Shown here one piece after another: positions 17,824 through 26,341 of a stretch of 64,000 nt of DNA. The stretch is from Nodosilinea sp. FACHB-131. GTDB lineage: Bacteria; Cyanobacteriota; Cyanobacteriia; Phormidesmidales; Phormidesmidaceae. The stretch's first letter is position 1; each line of letters opens with the position of its first letter. The stretch is from assembly GCF_014695395.1 (NCBI RefSeq), contig NZ_JACJOF010000010.1, forward strand, positions 1-64,000. The letters run 5' to 3'. A program made the position numbers and the translations under genes. The notes under the pieces were generated by a model. That model worked only from the letters and a program-made list of their open reading frames with translations, searched no databases and was not told where the DNA came from.

Positions 17824-18600
17824 CTAAACGCTGTCGCTGCGACCAAATCGAAAGTCGCTGAGGTTTTGCGTATAGTTTGGGTCTTGGGTGCCCAGCAGCC
17901 GATCCCAAAACGTGAAGTAAAGCCCATAGTGCACGGCATATTTGAGGTGATGAATGGAGTGATGGGCGGGACCAATCACCCACTCACCTAGCCAGTGGTG
18001 GGGGAACAGAGCCGGAAGACGATCTGGCCCCAAATGGTTAAGAACAGCCCATACCGTCATCGTTGTGAGTACGGCAATCACCGTGATGAAATGCAGCGGC
18101 AGCACAAAGACAATGCCGACTAAAAAGAGCGCCTGAACGACGGCCTCTAAGGGATCAAATGCAAAAGAAGTCCAGGGGGTGGGGTAGCGCGAGCGGTGGT
18201 GTCCCCGGTGTAGCCAAGCAAACAGCTTGGGGTGGTGAAACAGCCGATGGGTGAAATAAAAATAGGTATCTTGCAAAACCAAGACTGCACTATAGCTAAC
18301 CCCCAAATACCACAGTCCATATTGTCTTGGGTCAGTGTAGAGGCGGGTAGCTCCGTCCTCGTAGGAGGAGAGGATGAAGCCCGCGGCCAACGCAAACACC
18401 AGAGCCGACAGCGCCGAAAGATTGATATCGTGGCGAATTGCTGGCCAAGATGGCACCCGATGCCGCAGTCGATGGTTGATAAACGACCGACTGATTGGCG
18501 AATAAAAGACCCAGTAGGTGATACCTGCCACTAAAAAATAGCGGAACATAATGATCCCTAAAAAGGCAATGCTGTAAAACTCAAAGGATTGTTCTCTCAA
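17824..18600 (-). CDS. Sterol desaturase / fatty acid hydroxylase superfamily protein
   Basis: 258 residues from a TTG start, with four hydrophobic segments and the superfamily's histidine motifs: HRLFHHP, HRGHHRSRYPTPW and HHSIHHLKYAVHYG. These bind a di-iron centre for oxygen-dependent hydroxylation or desaturation. The superfamily includes sterol and lipid enzymes and also CrtG, which hydroxylates carotenoid rings at C-2. Being first gene in an apparent operon with crtW makes a carotenoid substrate plausible, but a lipid substrate cannot be excluded. WDRLLGTQDP near the C-terminus is common throughout the superfamily. Confidence 0.82.
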   Translation of the reverse strand: MREQSFEFYSIAFLGIIMFRYFLVAGITYWVFYSPISRSFINHRLRHRVPSWPAIRHDINLSALSALVFALAAGFILSSYEDGATRLYTDPRQYGLWYLGVSYSAVLVLQDTYFYFTHRLFHHPKLFAWLHRGHHRSRYPTPWTSFAFDPLEAVVQALFLVGIVFVLPLHFITVIAVLTTMTVWAVLNHLGPDRLPALFPHHWLGEWVIGPAHHSIHHLKYAVHYGLYFTFWDRLLGTQDPNYTQNLSDFRFGRSDSV

Positions 18601-18744
18601 GTTGATTTAGTTCCTTTTTAGGCCCTTAATTAGTGCAGTGGTATCCGCCTGAGGTGCGCGTCAACGGTCTAAGCAGCTGGGGCTGCCCAATGTAGACCGA
18701 GTTTAGCAGCAGGTCAGCCGTTGGGCCTGGCGATCGCTCACCCC

Positions 18745-18940
18745 CTAAGGAGTGGTTGTTGCCATCGTCAGGTTGGTTAAGACATGCTGTACACTCCTTG
18801 GTGCGCTAATACGCCAGAGTGTCACCTCAGTTTTTCCGGTGGTAGGAACCTGTACCTCAAGCGAGTTGGACAACCTACCCCATTGGCCTTACCCTATCCT
18901 GCCAACAGCAAATCACCACCCGTCGTTTGGGCGGTTTTTT
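18745..18940 (+). ncRNA. Candidate structured RNA
   Basis: An 8-bp stem (AAGGAGTG near 18748 with CACTCCTT near 18790) is followed by GGTAGG...CCTACC pairing (near 18840-18880). The region ends with CCACCC-n7-GGGCGG and six T residues (18935-18940). No coding frame fits. I do not recognise the family, and a promoter was not identified, so this rests only on visible pairing. Confidence 0.25.
18916..18940 (+). terminator. Terminator-like hairpin
   Basis: CCACCC pairs with GGGCGG (one mismatch), followed directly by TTTTTT. No plus-strand gene ends here, which is why an upstream untranslated RNA is suspected. Confidence 0.45.
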
Positions 18941-19128
18941 AAGTTTTTATAAGGGCGATCGCCAACAATTTGTCATACTGCAAATCCTCCACTTTACTGA
19001 TGTGACTAGCAGTTGCGTTGACCATATAAGACCGGTCTTTGGCCATTACGGTACAGCAGCCACAGACAGTAGGATGATTGGAGGTTGGCTTACGGGCTGA
19101 AACTCGATTGTTGACGTTACCCACTGCT

Positions 19129-19731
19129 ATGGTTGCCTCACCGCAATATCTCACCCCTGAAGACTATCTTCAGTTCGAGGCCAAAAGCCTCATCAAGCAT
19201 GAGTACTTTGGGGGGAAAGTCTCTGCCATGGCTGGGGCTAGGGACAGGCACGTGACCCTTACAGGTAACCTTGGTGCCCTGCTCCGCAACCACGTGCGCG
19301 GCACGGGTTGCCGGGTCTATATTTCAGCGATGAAGGCCCGCATTGAGGCTCGCGATCGCTTCTACTACCCCGATGTAATGGTGACCTGCGACCCGCACGA
19401 CCAGGAAACCTCGGCCTACAAACGCTTTCCTAAGGTGGTGGTAGAGGTGCTGTCTAGTTCTACAGAAGCCTTCGACCGGGGCGATAAGTTTGCTGACTAC
19501 CAAACCCTGGAGAGCTTAGAAGAATACGTGTTGATCAACACACGCCACCAGCGGGTGGAATGCTTTCGCCGCAATGAGGCGGGGCTGTGGGTGTTGCAAT
19601 ATTTTATGCCCGAAACAGCCGTGCCCAAAACAGCTACATTTTGCCTAAAGAGCATCGGCTTTACCGCCACCATCGCAGCCCTATACGAAGACGTAACCCT
19701 AGAGCAAGCTGAAGAAACCTCTGACCTCTGA
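19129..19731 (+). CDS. Uma2 family endonuclease (DUF820)
   Basis: 200 residues from the ATG at 19129; an earlier in-frame TTG at 19078 adds non-family sequence. Family signs are YLTPEDYLQFE near the N-terminus, KHEYFGGKV, YYPDVMVTCD and KVVVEVLSSSTEAFDRGDKFADYQ. They include the Asp, the E-V-L-S core and the Lys/Tyr of a restriction-endonuclease-like fold. Uma2 proteins are very abundant in cyanobacteria, often in many copies, and their role is unresolved; they may derive from mobile elements. It stands alone at the start of a repeat-rich accessory stretch. Confidence 0.88.
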   Translation: MVASPQYLTPEDYLQFEAKSLIKHEYFGGKVSAMAGARDRHVTLTGNLGALLRNHVRGTGCRVYISAMKARIEARDRFYYPDVMVTCDPHDQETSAYKRFPKVVVEVLSSSTEAFDRGDKFADYQTLESLEEYVLINTRHQRVECFRRNEAGLWVLQYFMPETAVPKTATFCLKSIGFTATIAALYEDVTLEQAEETSDL

Positions 19732-20649
19732 TGAGGGTAGTCTGCTAGCAGGTGAGGGCTACACTGACAGGTTCATTGAGATGCTGTGGGTCTGAAATTG
19801 GCAATTATGCCCTTTGAAAGCATTACACTGCTGTGCCACTTTGCTTTACACCGGCTTGTATAAGCTGTACAGCTGTGCCACTTTGCTTTACATCGGCTTG
19901 TGTAAGCTAAACAGCTGTGCCACTTCGCTTTACATCGGCCTGTGTAAGCTATACAGCTGTGCCACTTCGCTTTACATCGGCCTATGTAAGCTAAACGGGT
20001 TGCTCAGCATGCCAAGTTGCGGGGGCAGGATGCTTTGGGTTGGCGATCGCAGCCCCCGAGAGCAAAGAGTATGCCGTCGGGGGCGGGCGGCGAGCGTTAC
20101 TCGATCAGTATGGTTTTAGTGGCGATTCGCGAAGCGTTCGGGAACCGACTCGGAACGAGTATCCGTCCCAGAATCGCTATCTAGATCTAGGTTTCGCTGG
20201 ATGCTGAGCCATAAATATCGCTGGTGAGCGGCACGGAAATAGGTCACTCCAGTCGTTGGTTGGCTGTTCGTGGGCGTCTCACCACCTACGGACAGCGCCA
20301 AGATTTTCGAGTTCTGCGGGTCCACTCTGCTGAACGGCTTAAGAAAAGAGAACACTAGTACAAAAGCTCCCCGTCAACACTGGAGGAGAGCTAATCTTAA
20401 AGGGAAGTTGAAAGATTGCAGCTTTCAATAGAGGGATGGCTATGCTGATTTTTTCCATCTAGTCGACCATATGAGGCAGTTAGACTGACATCTTTCTACC
20501 TAATCTGCTGTGTAGACGAAATTGTTCTCTCTAATAACGAGTCAGGTTGCTCAAGCTATTAATTAGGACGTAGTTGAAAAGTTATCTATTGATGTGCGAG
20601 CTTGGGCTAAGCTACACCCTTAAAAACACTGAAAATTTCAGGTAACTCT
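19732..20649. other. Repeat-rich intergenic region
   Basis: About 900 bases without a convincing gene. It contains the 42-bp tandem array (19829-19996), then a GC-rich stretch with TTCGCGAAGCG-type repeats (20125-20140), and then AT-richer sequence. Frames at 19814-20119 (formed by the array) and 20116-20355 (minus) have no family-like content. The AT-rich 20400-20649 part is the upstream region of the GNAT gene. Confidence 0.5.
19829..19996 (+). repeat. Four 42-bp tandem repeats
   Basis: Units at 19829-19870, 19871-19912, 19913-19954 and 19955-19996 differ at a few positions. Each carries an imperfect inverted repeat, GCTTTACA-tcggct-TGTGTAAGC, so every unit can fold as a hairpin. The unit length is a multiple of three and keeps a frame open (14-residue peptide unit SCATSLYIGLCKLY), which is probably incidental. 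There are no spacers, so this is not a CRISPR array. Confidence 0.92.
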
Positions 20650-21201
20650 GTGAATCAGCAAACTTACTTGAAAGTGCCTTTTGTCTGGGAAGAGCCTAAG
20701 CCGTTGATTGAGGTTCCTTCCCGATTAAAATTCAAAACTGCCAAATCGTTGAGCTACGAGATATTACTTTCGTTAGTTGCTCAGGTTATGGAATCATCGA
20801 TCGATGCCAGCGATCAAAAACAAGTCATTGAACATGGTTCTCGCCAAGCTGCTGAGCAGTTTTTAACCGAGTCCACAGATGGGTTCTCGCACCAAGATGA
20901 ATGGTGGCAAGTAGGGGTTAGTAGCGATGATAGAATCATCGGGTTTGTTTTTCCTGTGATTTATCAAGGTGGTGCTAGAAATGGCTTGGAAGAAGCAACT
21001 GTTTATTACATTGGGGTTTTGCCAGAACATCGTGGGCAGGGCTTTGCAACCGATCTGCTGTTAAAAGGAACGAGAGTACTGCAAGATGTAGGAGTTTGGA
21101 GAGTTTTCTGCGATACGGATGTGAGCAATATCCCGATGATTTCTACTTTTGAACGAGCTGGATATCAGCAACACAGTGAGCCTTGGCAGCGTCCTCTATA
21201 A
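20650..21201 (+). CDS. GNAT family N-acetyltransferase
   Basis: 183 residues from a GTG start. The acetyl-CoA-binding motif A is clear: VYYIGVLPEHRGQGFATDLLLKG, the R/Q-x-x-G-x-G/A pattern, near 122-144. Motif B, NIPMISTFERAGYQ, is near 160. The N-terminal half is divergent and probably forms the acceptor site. The acceptor is unknown. Base composition is AT-richer than the core genes, as for the next few genes, which hints at later acquisition. Confidence 0.85.
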   Translation: MNQQTYLKVPFVWEEPKPLIEVPSRLKFKTAKSLSYEILLSLVAQVMESSIDASDQKQVIEHGSRQAAEQFLTESTDGFSHQDEWWQVGVSSDDRIIGFVFPVIYQGGARNGLEEATVYYIGVLPEHRGQGFATDLLLKGTRVLQDVGVWRVFCDTDVSNIPMISTFERAGYQQHSEPWQRPL

Positions 21202-21362
21202 ATATGCACGTACACAGCCCAACAACACCCATACGCACCGACCGCTGAGAGGTTATCTGTGAGTGTCAAAGAGTTCTGCAGTGGGTGATGGGCAACGTCA
21301 AGCTAAATGGTTAGTTCTTTTCTTTATGGCGTAAGGGTTTTTAGCTAAACAAAGAGCTTACT

Positions 21363-21941
21363 ATGTCAAGTAATTTACAGATTTCAAAAGAGCTTCGTAG
21401 AAAAATAGATAATGAGCTTCAACCAGGAGAGTCTATAAGATGGGTTGGGCAACCAATACCTCGTTTTTTCACAGCAGATTCCATCGGATGTGTTTTATTT
21501 GGTATTCCCTGGACTATCTTCACGATATTTTGGATGTGGGCGGCACTAGAGTTTAAACTTCCCAATTTAAGAGAGGATTTACAACCTCAGCATTTGTTTG
21601 CCCTTTTTGGTATACCTTTTATGCTGACTGGCTTTGGGATGCTGTCTAGTCCCCTATTAGTATGGCAAGCAGCAAAAAAGTCAGTTTACTTAGTGACAAA
21701 CAAACGAGCTATCTCTATTCAAAGTGGTTGGTCTACTACAATCAGAAGCTACCTGCCTGATCAATTAAAAGATGTATATCGGAAAGAGAGAGCTGACGGA
21801 ACGGGTGATGTGATTATTGCTATTCGGGAATGGATAGACAATGATGGAGACCCAAGAAGTGAGGAGATAGGATTTTTGGAAGTTCGTGACCCACGAGAGG
21901 TTGAGAATATATTAAGGCAACTATTTCAGAATAATGCCTAA
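21363..21941 (+). CDS. PH-like domain membrane protein
   Basis: 192 residues. It starts with a soluble segment (LQPGESIRWVGQPIPRFF), followed by two membrane helices (about 38-60 and 80-103). A C-terminal beta-rich domain resembles bacterial PH domains (VYLVTNKRAISIQSG, then RSYLPDQLKDVYRKER). Proteins of this layout are common and mostly uncharacterised. It lies in the AT-richer accessory patch and has no obvious partner gene. The family call is by eye from the L-x-T-N-K-R-x-I pattern. Confidence 0.6.
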   Translation: MSSNLQISKELRRKIDNELQPGESIRWVGQPIPRFFTADSIGCVLFGIPWTIFTIFWMWAALEFKLPNLREDLQPQHLFALFGIPFMLTGFGMLSSPLLVWQAAKKSVYLVTNKRAISIQSGWSTTIRSYLPDQLKDVYRKERADGTGDVIIAIREWIDNDGDPRSEEIGFLEVRDPREVENILRQLFQNNA

Positions 21942-22130
21942 CAACATCCATGAACGTTGACCGTCGGAGGTTGATTGCTTAGCGCCAAAAATTCCTGGCG
22001 GGTAATGGACAGCATCAGCTGGCTTCGCATCAATATCTGAGATACCTTTTAAGGAAGTCAGTGAACTCGTAAGCACTCAGAAGGCGATCGCCAATCTCCC
22101 CCGAAACCCTTTTGAATTTTGGATTTTGAA

Positions 22131-22304
22131 GTGGATGGTGTTGGCATGGCTGTGAAACCAGGGCGGCAGTGGATTCGGCGGTTGAAGTTGAGCCTGTGGT
22201 GCATGGTTCTGTTGGGGTGCATGATGTTGGGGACTGGGGGATGCGATCGCCATCTCCGTGCGCTCAAAAGACATCATGCCTTTTACGCCGGAGTTAAACA
22301 TTAA
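22131..22304 (+). pseudogene. Truncated copy of the WG-repeat lipoprotein leader
   Basis: This encodes only a signal peptide and lipobox (WIRRLKLSLWCMVLLGCMML, then GTGGC) closely matching the start of the WG-repeat lipoprotein gene at 22792. DNA similarity runs from about 22105 to 22280 against 22767 to 22943, including the 5' flank. After the Cys the frame differs through small indels and stops at 22304. The stop overlaps the next ATG as TAATG, so it may now serve as a coupled leader for the membrane protein downstream. It is best explained as a partial tandem duplication. Confidence 0.75.
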
Positions 22305-22714
22305 TGTACGTAATTGCTGGGTTGACTGGACTGCATGGAGTTCTTATTGCTAAAAGTGCCTTTAAACATCGCAAACAAGCACAATCTAGTATGGGCAACC
22401 TCCTCATAGAACTCAATTGTGCAGGCTTGCTCGTTCTGGCTTGTCTAATAATGCTGACGCATGTAGTGTTTAAAGTAGCACCAGTTATCTCTTTTTTCTG
22501 CGGTTGGCTTTTAGCTGCGATCGCAACTTTGCCCCTCGTTATTATAGGAGTAATAAAAGTCATCACAGCAATTAGACAAAAACAGCGTGTATGGCGAAAA
22601 GTAGTAAGGCTAGTACTCAATTGTTTTGCCTTATTAATCTATTTAACATTCGCACTTTGGATGAGTATGCTTCTCGTGATGCTTTTATCAGGAGAGCCTT
22701 ATATGGGTAACTAA
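22304..22714 (+). CDS. Small four-helix membrane protein, unknown
   Basis: 136 residues with hydrophobic stretches near 1-16, 38-52, 60-85 and 105-128, separated by basic loops (KHRKQAQ, RQKQRVWRKVV). No family is recognised. It lies between the truncated and complete copies of the lipoprotein leader and overlaps the truncated copy's stop by one base. It looks like material inserted into, or captured by, the duplication. AT-rich relative to neighbours. Confidence 0.55.
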   Translation: MYVIAGLTGLHGVLIAKSAFKHRKQAQSSMGNLLIELNCAGLLVLACLIMLTHVVFKVAPVISFFCGWLLAAIATLPLVIIGVIKVITAIRQKQRVWRKVVRLVLNCFALLIYLTFALWMSMLLVMLLSGEPYMGN

Positions 22715-22791
22715 GCCCTGTAAATTGGGTAACGCACTAACAGAGCCCAACAAAGCTAAGTCTGTGACCTTTTGTATTTTAGATTTCTAGA

Positions 22792-23925
22792 GTGGATAGT
22801 GTTGGCATGGCTGTGAAACCAAAGCGGCGGTGGATTCGGCGATTGAGGTTGAGCCTGTGGTGCATAGTTCTGTTGGGGTGCGTGATGCTGGGGACTGGGG
22901 GATGCGATCATCCCGTCCGCTCCAAAGACATCACGCCACAGACCGGGCAACTATTAGTCAATCGCTGGTTTGTTTCCGCCCATAGCTTTCACGAAGGGTT
23001 GGCCCAAGTCGAGCCGGTGTTCCAGAGCTATGGCTACATCAATCGCCAAGGGAAACTGGTTATCCCTGCTGAGTTTGAGCTGGCTCAAGATTTTTCGGAA
23101 GGGCTGGCGGCGGTCATGAAAAATGGGCTGTATGGGTTCATCAATCCGTCCGGTGAGATGGTGATTAAACCTCAGTTCCAGCGAACGCCGTTGCCAAGGC
23201 CACAAACCATGAAGTTCATCGCGGACTATCAGTTTCAGCAGGGCATGGCCTCGGTGTACCAAAACGACCGCTGGGGCTACATCAACCGAGATGGACGGTG
23301 GGTAATTTCACCTCAGTTCGACGCAGCAGATGGTTTTGTAAATGACCGTGCGTCAGTGCTAGTAGGCGATCGCTGGGGCATCATCGATCGTGCCGGGCAA
23401 TGGATCGTTTCCCCAAAATTCACGGATTTGCAACCCTTTCACGAAGGCTTAGCAGCAGCGCAAGACGGTGACTATTGGGGCTTTCTCGATCTAGCTGGGA
23501 ATTGGGTGATTCCGCCTCAATACCGCTCAGCCATCGCATTTTCCGAAGGGTTAGCGGCTGTTGCCACCGATGAGGGCGGAGGCTATATCGACACCACAGG
23601 AGCCTGGCGCATTCCCCCTCGCCCAGCCCGAACCATGGCCTTTTCCGACGGTATTGCGGTTGTAGAATCCGAAAAATCTGGCTACATCGATAAAGCTGGG
23701 AAATGGGTCATCAAACCGCGATTCGATGGTGCGTCGGAGTTTCGGCTAGGGCTGGCAGCGGTACGGGTCGATGAAGATGAGCAGGGGTTTGGTGGTCATT
23801 GGGGATTCATCGATCGCAAAGGTCGCTGGGCGATTCGTCCTGTGTATGATGATGCCTATTCCTTTTCCGATGGGTTTGCCCGCGTCTGTTTTGGGGGCGA
23901 TCACTGCGACTTTATCTACCGCTAA
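22792..23925 (+). CDS. WG-repeat lipoprotein
   Basis: 377 residues from GTG 22792 (ATG 22807 is also possible). It has a basic N-terminus, a hydrophobic signal and the lipobox LGTGGC (Cys near 37). At least eight WG (KWG leptospiral-type) repeats follow, such as YGFINPSGEMVIKPQF, WGYINRDGRWVISPQF and WGIIDRAGQWIVSPKF. WG repeats form beta-rich solenoids or propellers thought to bind other proteins; no enzymatic role is known. A second WG-repeat protein, SLH-anchored, is encoded at 26342-27970. The 5' end is partly duplicated upstream. Confidence 0.88.
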   Translation: MDSVGMAVKPKRRWIRRLRLSLWCIVLLGCVMLGTGGCDHPVRSKDITPQTGQLLVNRWFVSAHSFHEGLAQVEPVFQSYGYINRQGKLVIPAEFELAQDFSEGLAAVMKNGLYGFINPSGEMVIKPQFQRTPLPRPQTMKFIADYQFQQGMASVYQNDRWGYINRDGRWVISPQFDAADGFVNDRASVLVGDRWGIIDRAGQWIVSPKFTDLQPFHEGLAAAQDGDYWGFLDLAGNWVIPPQYRSAIAFSEGLAAVATDEGGGYIDTTGAWRIPPRPARTMAFSDGIAVVESEKSGYIDKAGKWVIKPRFDGASEFRLGLAAVRVDEDEQGFGGHWGFIDRKGRWAIRPVYDDAYSFSDGFARVCFGGDHCDFIYR

Positions 23926-24071
23926 GGAGAAAGCTCGTCTATCCTAGTACCAATACATCCAGCTCCTTCCCGAGAAAAGGTCCGGTGATTGCTTGGCACA
24001 TCAGGCTGATTCAAGCCTATGACTTCAACCAGTTAGCAGTAGCCAGCTAAAATAAGATTTTCAGTTTTGAT

Positions 24072-24872
24072 ATGACCACTATCGGAACCGTCGAAAGCTT
24101 GTGGTGCTACCCAGTTAAAAGCATGCGCGGCGTAGAAATGCCCGAAATCTTTATGGGGTTTTCTGGTATCTACGGCGATCGCTGCTACGCCTTCAAAAGC
24201 TCTACCGCTCGCAAAGGATTTCCCTATTTGAACGCGAATGTGCAGCAACAAATGTTGCAATATCAGCCACAATATCGCTACCCAGAACGAGCCTCAAAAC
24301 CGCCGAATCTAACCGAAGCAGCGAGCATAGCACCTGGGGTGACACCCGCCAACAGTGACCCAGAAGACATGATTTTGGATATTGTCACCCCATCAAGCAA
24401 AACTATTTCTGTCGATGACCCAGAACTGATACAACTACTGGGTGAAGGACTCGACGAAAAGACCCAGCTAAAACTTGTGCATTCAGACCGGGCGTTAACT
24501 GATTGTCGCCCGATTTCGTTGATCAGCTTATCCACGATTCGACAAATTGAATCCGAATGCTCGATCTCCATTGATAAGCGGCGTTTTCGAGCAAACGTCT
24601 ACTTCGATTTTGCGCCAGACGAAAGCGGATTTGCTGAAGATAGTTTTGTCGGTCGCCGTCTACGAATTGGTGCAACCGCGACGGTCATGGTGCTTGAGCG
24701 CGACCCGCGTTGCAGGATGATTGCGCTCGATCCAGACACAGGCGAACACAACCCCGAAGTGTCACGGAAAGTGGCCCAGGCACACGACAACTTTGCTGGA
24801 CTTTACTGTGCAGTTTTAGTTGAAGGAGTATTAAAAAAAGGCGATCCTATCGAATTGGATCATCGTTTTTGA
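24072..24872 (+). CDS. MOSC domain protein
   Basis: 266 residues. The N-terminal MOSC beta-barrel domain has VESLWCYPVKSMRGVE and GIYGDRCYAF. The C-terminal MOSC domain has RFRANVYFDF and DPRCRMIALDPDTG, which includes the conserved Cys used in sulfur or molybdenum-cofactor chemistry. MOSC enzymes include molybdenum-cofactor sulfurases and N-hydroxylated-substrate reductases such as YcbX. A role in reductive detoxification is possible, but no partner is present. Its 3' end overlaps the convergent AraC-family gene by 13 bases. Confidence 0.85.
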   Translation: MTTIGTVESLWCYPVKSMRGVEMPEIFMGFSGIYGDRCYAFKSSTARKGFPYLNANVQQQMLQYQPQYRYPERASKPPNLTEAASIAPGVTPANSDPEDMILDIVTPSSKTISVDDPELIQLLGEGLDEKTQLKLVHSDRALTDCRPISLISLSTIRQIESECSISIDKRRFRANVYFDFAPDESGFAEDSFVGRRLRIGATATVMVLERDPRCRMIALDPDTGEHNPEVSRKVAQAHDNFAGLYCAVLVEGVLKKGDPIELDHRF

Positions 24873-25750
24873 TAAACTTTGGGTGTCACCCCTGTCATCT
24901 GCCGGAAGACTTTTGTCAGATGAGTTTGATTTGAAAAGCCACAATTTAGAGCAATGTCGCTAATTGAAATGGCTTGCTGTCTCAGTAATTGCTTGGCTCG
25001 TTCTACACGTTGTTGCATCAAATACTGATAGGGCGCAATTCCCACTGACTGCTTGAAGGAGCGGCTAAAGTGGGATTCGCTCATGCTGGTCAGGCTCGCC
25101 AAATCCAAAATCGATAAATCTTGTGCTAAATTCGCCTTTATGTAGTCAATAACTCGCTTCAGCTGTGATCGGGGTAATCCGTTGGCTTTGAACTCAAGCG
25201 CAGGTTTGCTGACTGCATAGTTCTGCACCAAACGAGCGGCAAGCGCTGTTCCCAACGACTCGCCATACAATCTGCCAGACATACAACCCGTTTGGATTTC
25301 CGTCTTAAGCGCGAGGGCTAACTGCTGGATTACCGGATCATCGATCGAAAACTGTGGAATCAGTTCTGTTTTACCCTGCGTCAATTCCTGGGTGGTTTGA
25401 TTCAACAATGTTGGACAAATTGCAATCACCGAAAATTCGACTTCCTGATTCCAGTTCGTCCAATGACTGAGAAAGGCTGGGATAATATCTACGCGACCGT
25501 TGCCGTGGGCGTAGTGTTTAAACTTGCCGTCTAAATGACGCTCTGCTTGAAAGCAACTTTTGGAATCTGTGATTACTAGTGAATGTTGTAGAAGGCTATG
25601 CTCCACCGTTTTGTGGGGAGGATGGCGGTAGTGAATGAAAGTTAATCCTTGCCATCCCGCATGATAGCTAGCGACTAAGGGTGTTTGTGGCAGCACTCGC
25701 GCTGCTTCCTGCTGGTTTGTCAGATCAAGTGTGAAGGGTGCATGGTTCAT
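24860..25750 (-). CDS. AraC family transcriptional regulator
   Basis: 296 residues from ATG 25750; a TTG at 25786 would add 12 residues. The N-terminal 190 residues are a divergent cupin-like sensing domain with an HYRHPPHKTVEHSLL stretch. The C-terminal about 100 residues hold the two helix-turn-helix motifs (LASLTSMSESHFSRSFKQ and ISDIALNCGFSNQTHLTKVF) ending in the typical GVTPKVYQK. It is expected to bind DNA as an activator in response to a small molecule. Target genes are unknown; it converges on the MOSC gene and diverges from a SnoaL-like gene. Confidence 0.9.
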   Translation of the reverse strand: MNHAPFTLDLTNQQEAARVLPQTPLVASYHAGWQGLTFIHYRHPPHKTVEHSLLQHSLVITDSKSCFQAERHLDGKFKHYAHGNGRVDIIPAFLSHWTNWNQEVEFSVIAICPTLLNQTTQELTQGKTELIPQFSIDDPVIQQLALALKTEIQTGCMSGRLYGESLGTALAARLVQNYAVSKPALEFKANGLPRSQLKRVIDYIKANLAQDLSILDLASLTSMSESHFSRSFKQSVGIAPYQYLMQQRVERAKQLLRQQAISISDIALNCGFSNQTHLTKVFRQMTGVTPKVYQKR

Positions 25751-25951
25751 GATGGGTTTTAACCCAGTCAAGATTTCACATCCCAAGCAGGATTAGGATA
25801 ATTTTAGCAGAATTGGATGAGACGACAGGTTGAGGCTGTGCCTACTGTAAAGGTGTCCACAAAAGGCGATAGTAGCGAGTATCCCAATAGAAGGGAGAAA
25901 GTTCATCCGATCGCAAGTTAGACACTGTCCCATCTCTTTCTCCTACTTCTT

Positions 25952-26335
25952 ATGCCAGATCAATCTGCACCAGAAATTGAGCTGCTACGCACAGCATATG
26001 CGGCCTTTAACGCGCGTGACATTGACGCTGCTCTCGCCCTCATGACTCCCAGCGTGCATTGGCCGAGAGCCTTCAAAGGTGGTTTTGTCCGTGGAGCTGA
26101 AGCAGTCCGTGCTTACTGGACGGAGCAGTGGCGCGAGATCGATGGCCACGTCGAACCGGTTGCCTTTCACCCTGAGGATGCTGGGCAGATCTTGGTCGAG
26201 GTGCATCAGGTCGTGCGCGATCTGGCCGGAGCTGTGCTGGCCGACGAGCACGTTGGCCACCGTTTCACTATTGAGCAGGGCTTGATTCAAGCGATGGAAG
26301 TCTGTCCACTGCCATCGCCCGAACTCGGTGCTTAA
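25952..26335 (+). CDS. SnoaL-like (NTF2-fold) protein
   Basis: 127 residues in one cone-shaped NTF2-like domain, beginning ELLRTAYAAFNARDIDAALALM. VHWPRAFKGGFVRGAEAVRAYW and a C-terminal beta sheet (VAFHPEDAGQILVEVHQVV) follow. This family includes ketosteroid isomerases, polyketide cyclases and many small ligand-binding proteins of unknown role. It is divergent from the AraC regulator, a layout often seen for a regulator and its target. It ends six bases before the convergent SLH gene. Confidence 0.82.
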   Translation: MPDQSAPEIELLRTAYAAFNARDIDAALALMTPSVHWPRAFKGGFVRGAEAVRAYWTEQWREIDGHVEPVAFHPEDAGQILVEVHQVVRDLAGAVLADEHVGHRFTIEQGLIQAMEVCPLPSPELGA

Positions 26336-26341
26336 CCGCGC

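Larger units (their letters stand above)
18601..19128. other. Intergenic with structured segment
   Basis: This holds the upstream region of the hydroxylase gene on the minus strand and of the Uma2 gene on the plus strand. The middle part (about 18745-18940) has repeated self-complementarity and ends in a terminator-like hairpin, listed separately. A 66-codon plus-strand frame and a 71-codon minus-strand frame here look like chance. Confidence 0.45.

Noticed and set aside
19829..19996. CRISPR array
   Set aside because: The units are directly adjacent with no unique spacers, and no cas genes are present.
20116..20355. 79-codon minus-strand frame as a gene or transposase fragment
   Set aside because: No motif or start-site signal; overlaps TTCGCGAAGCG-type intergenic repeats.
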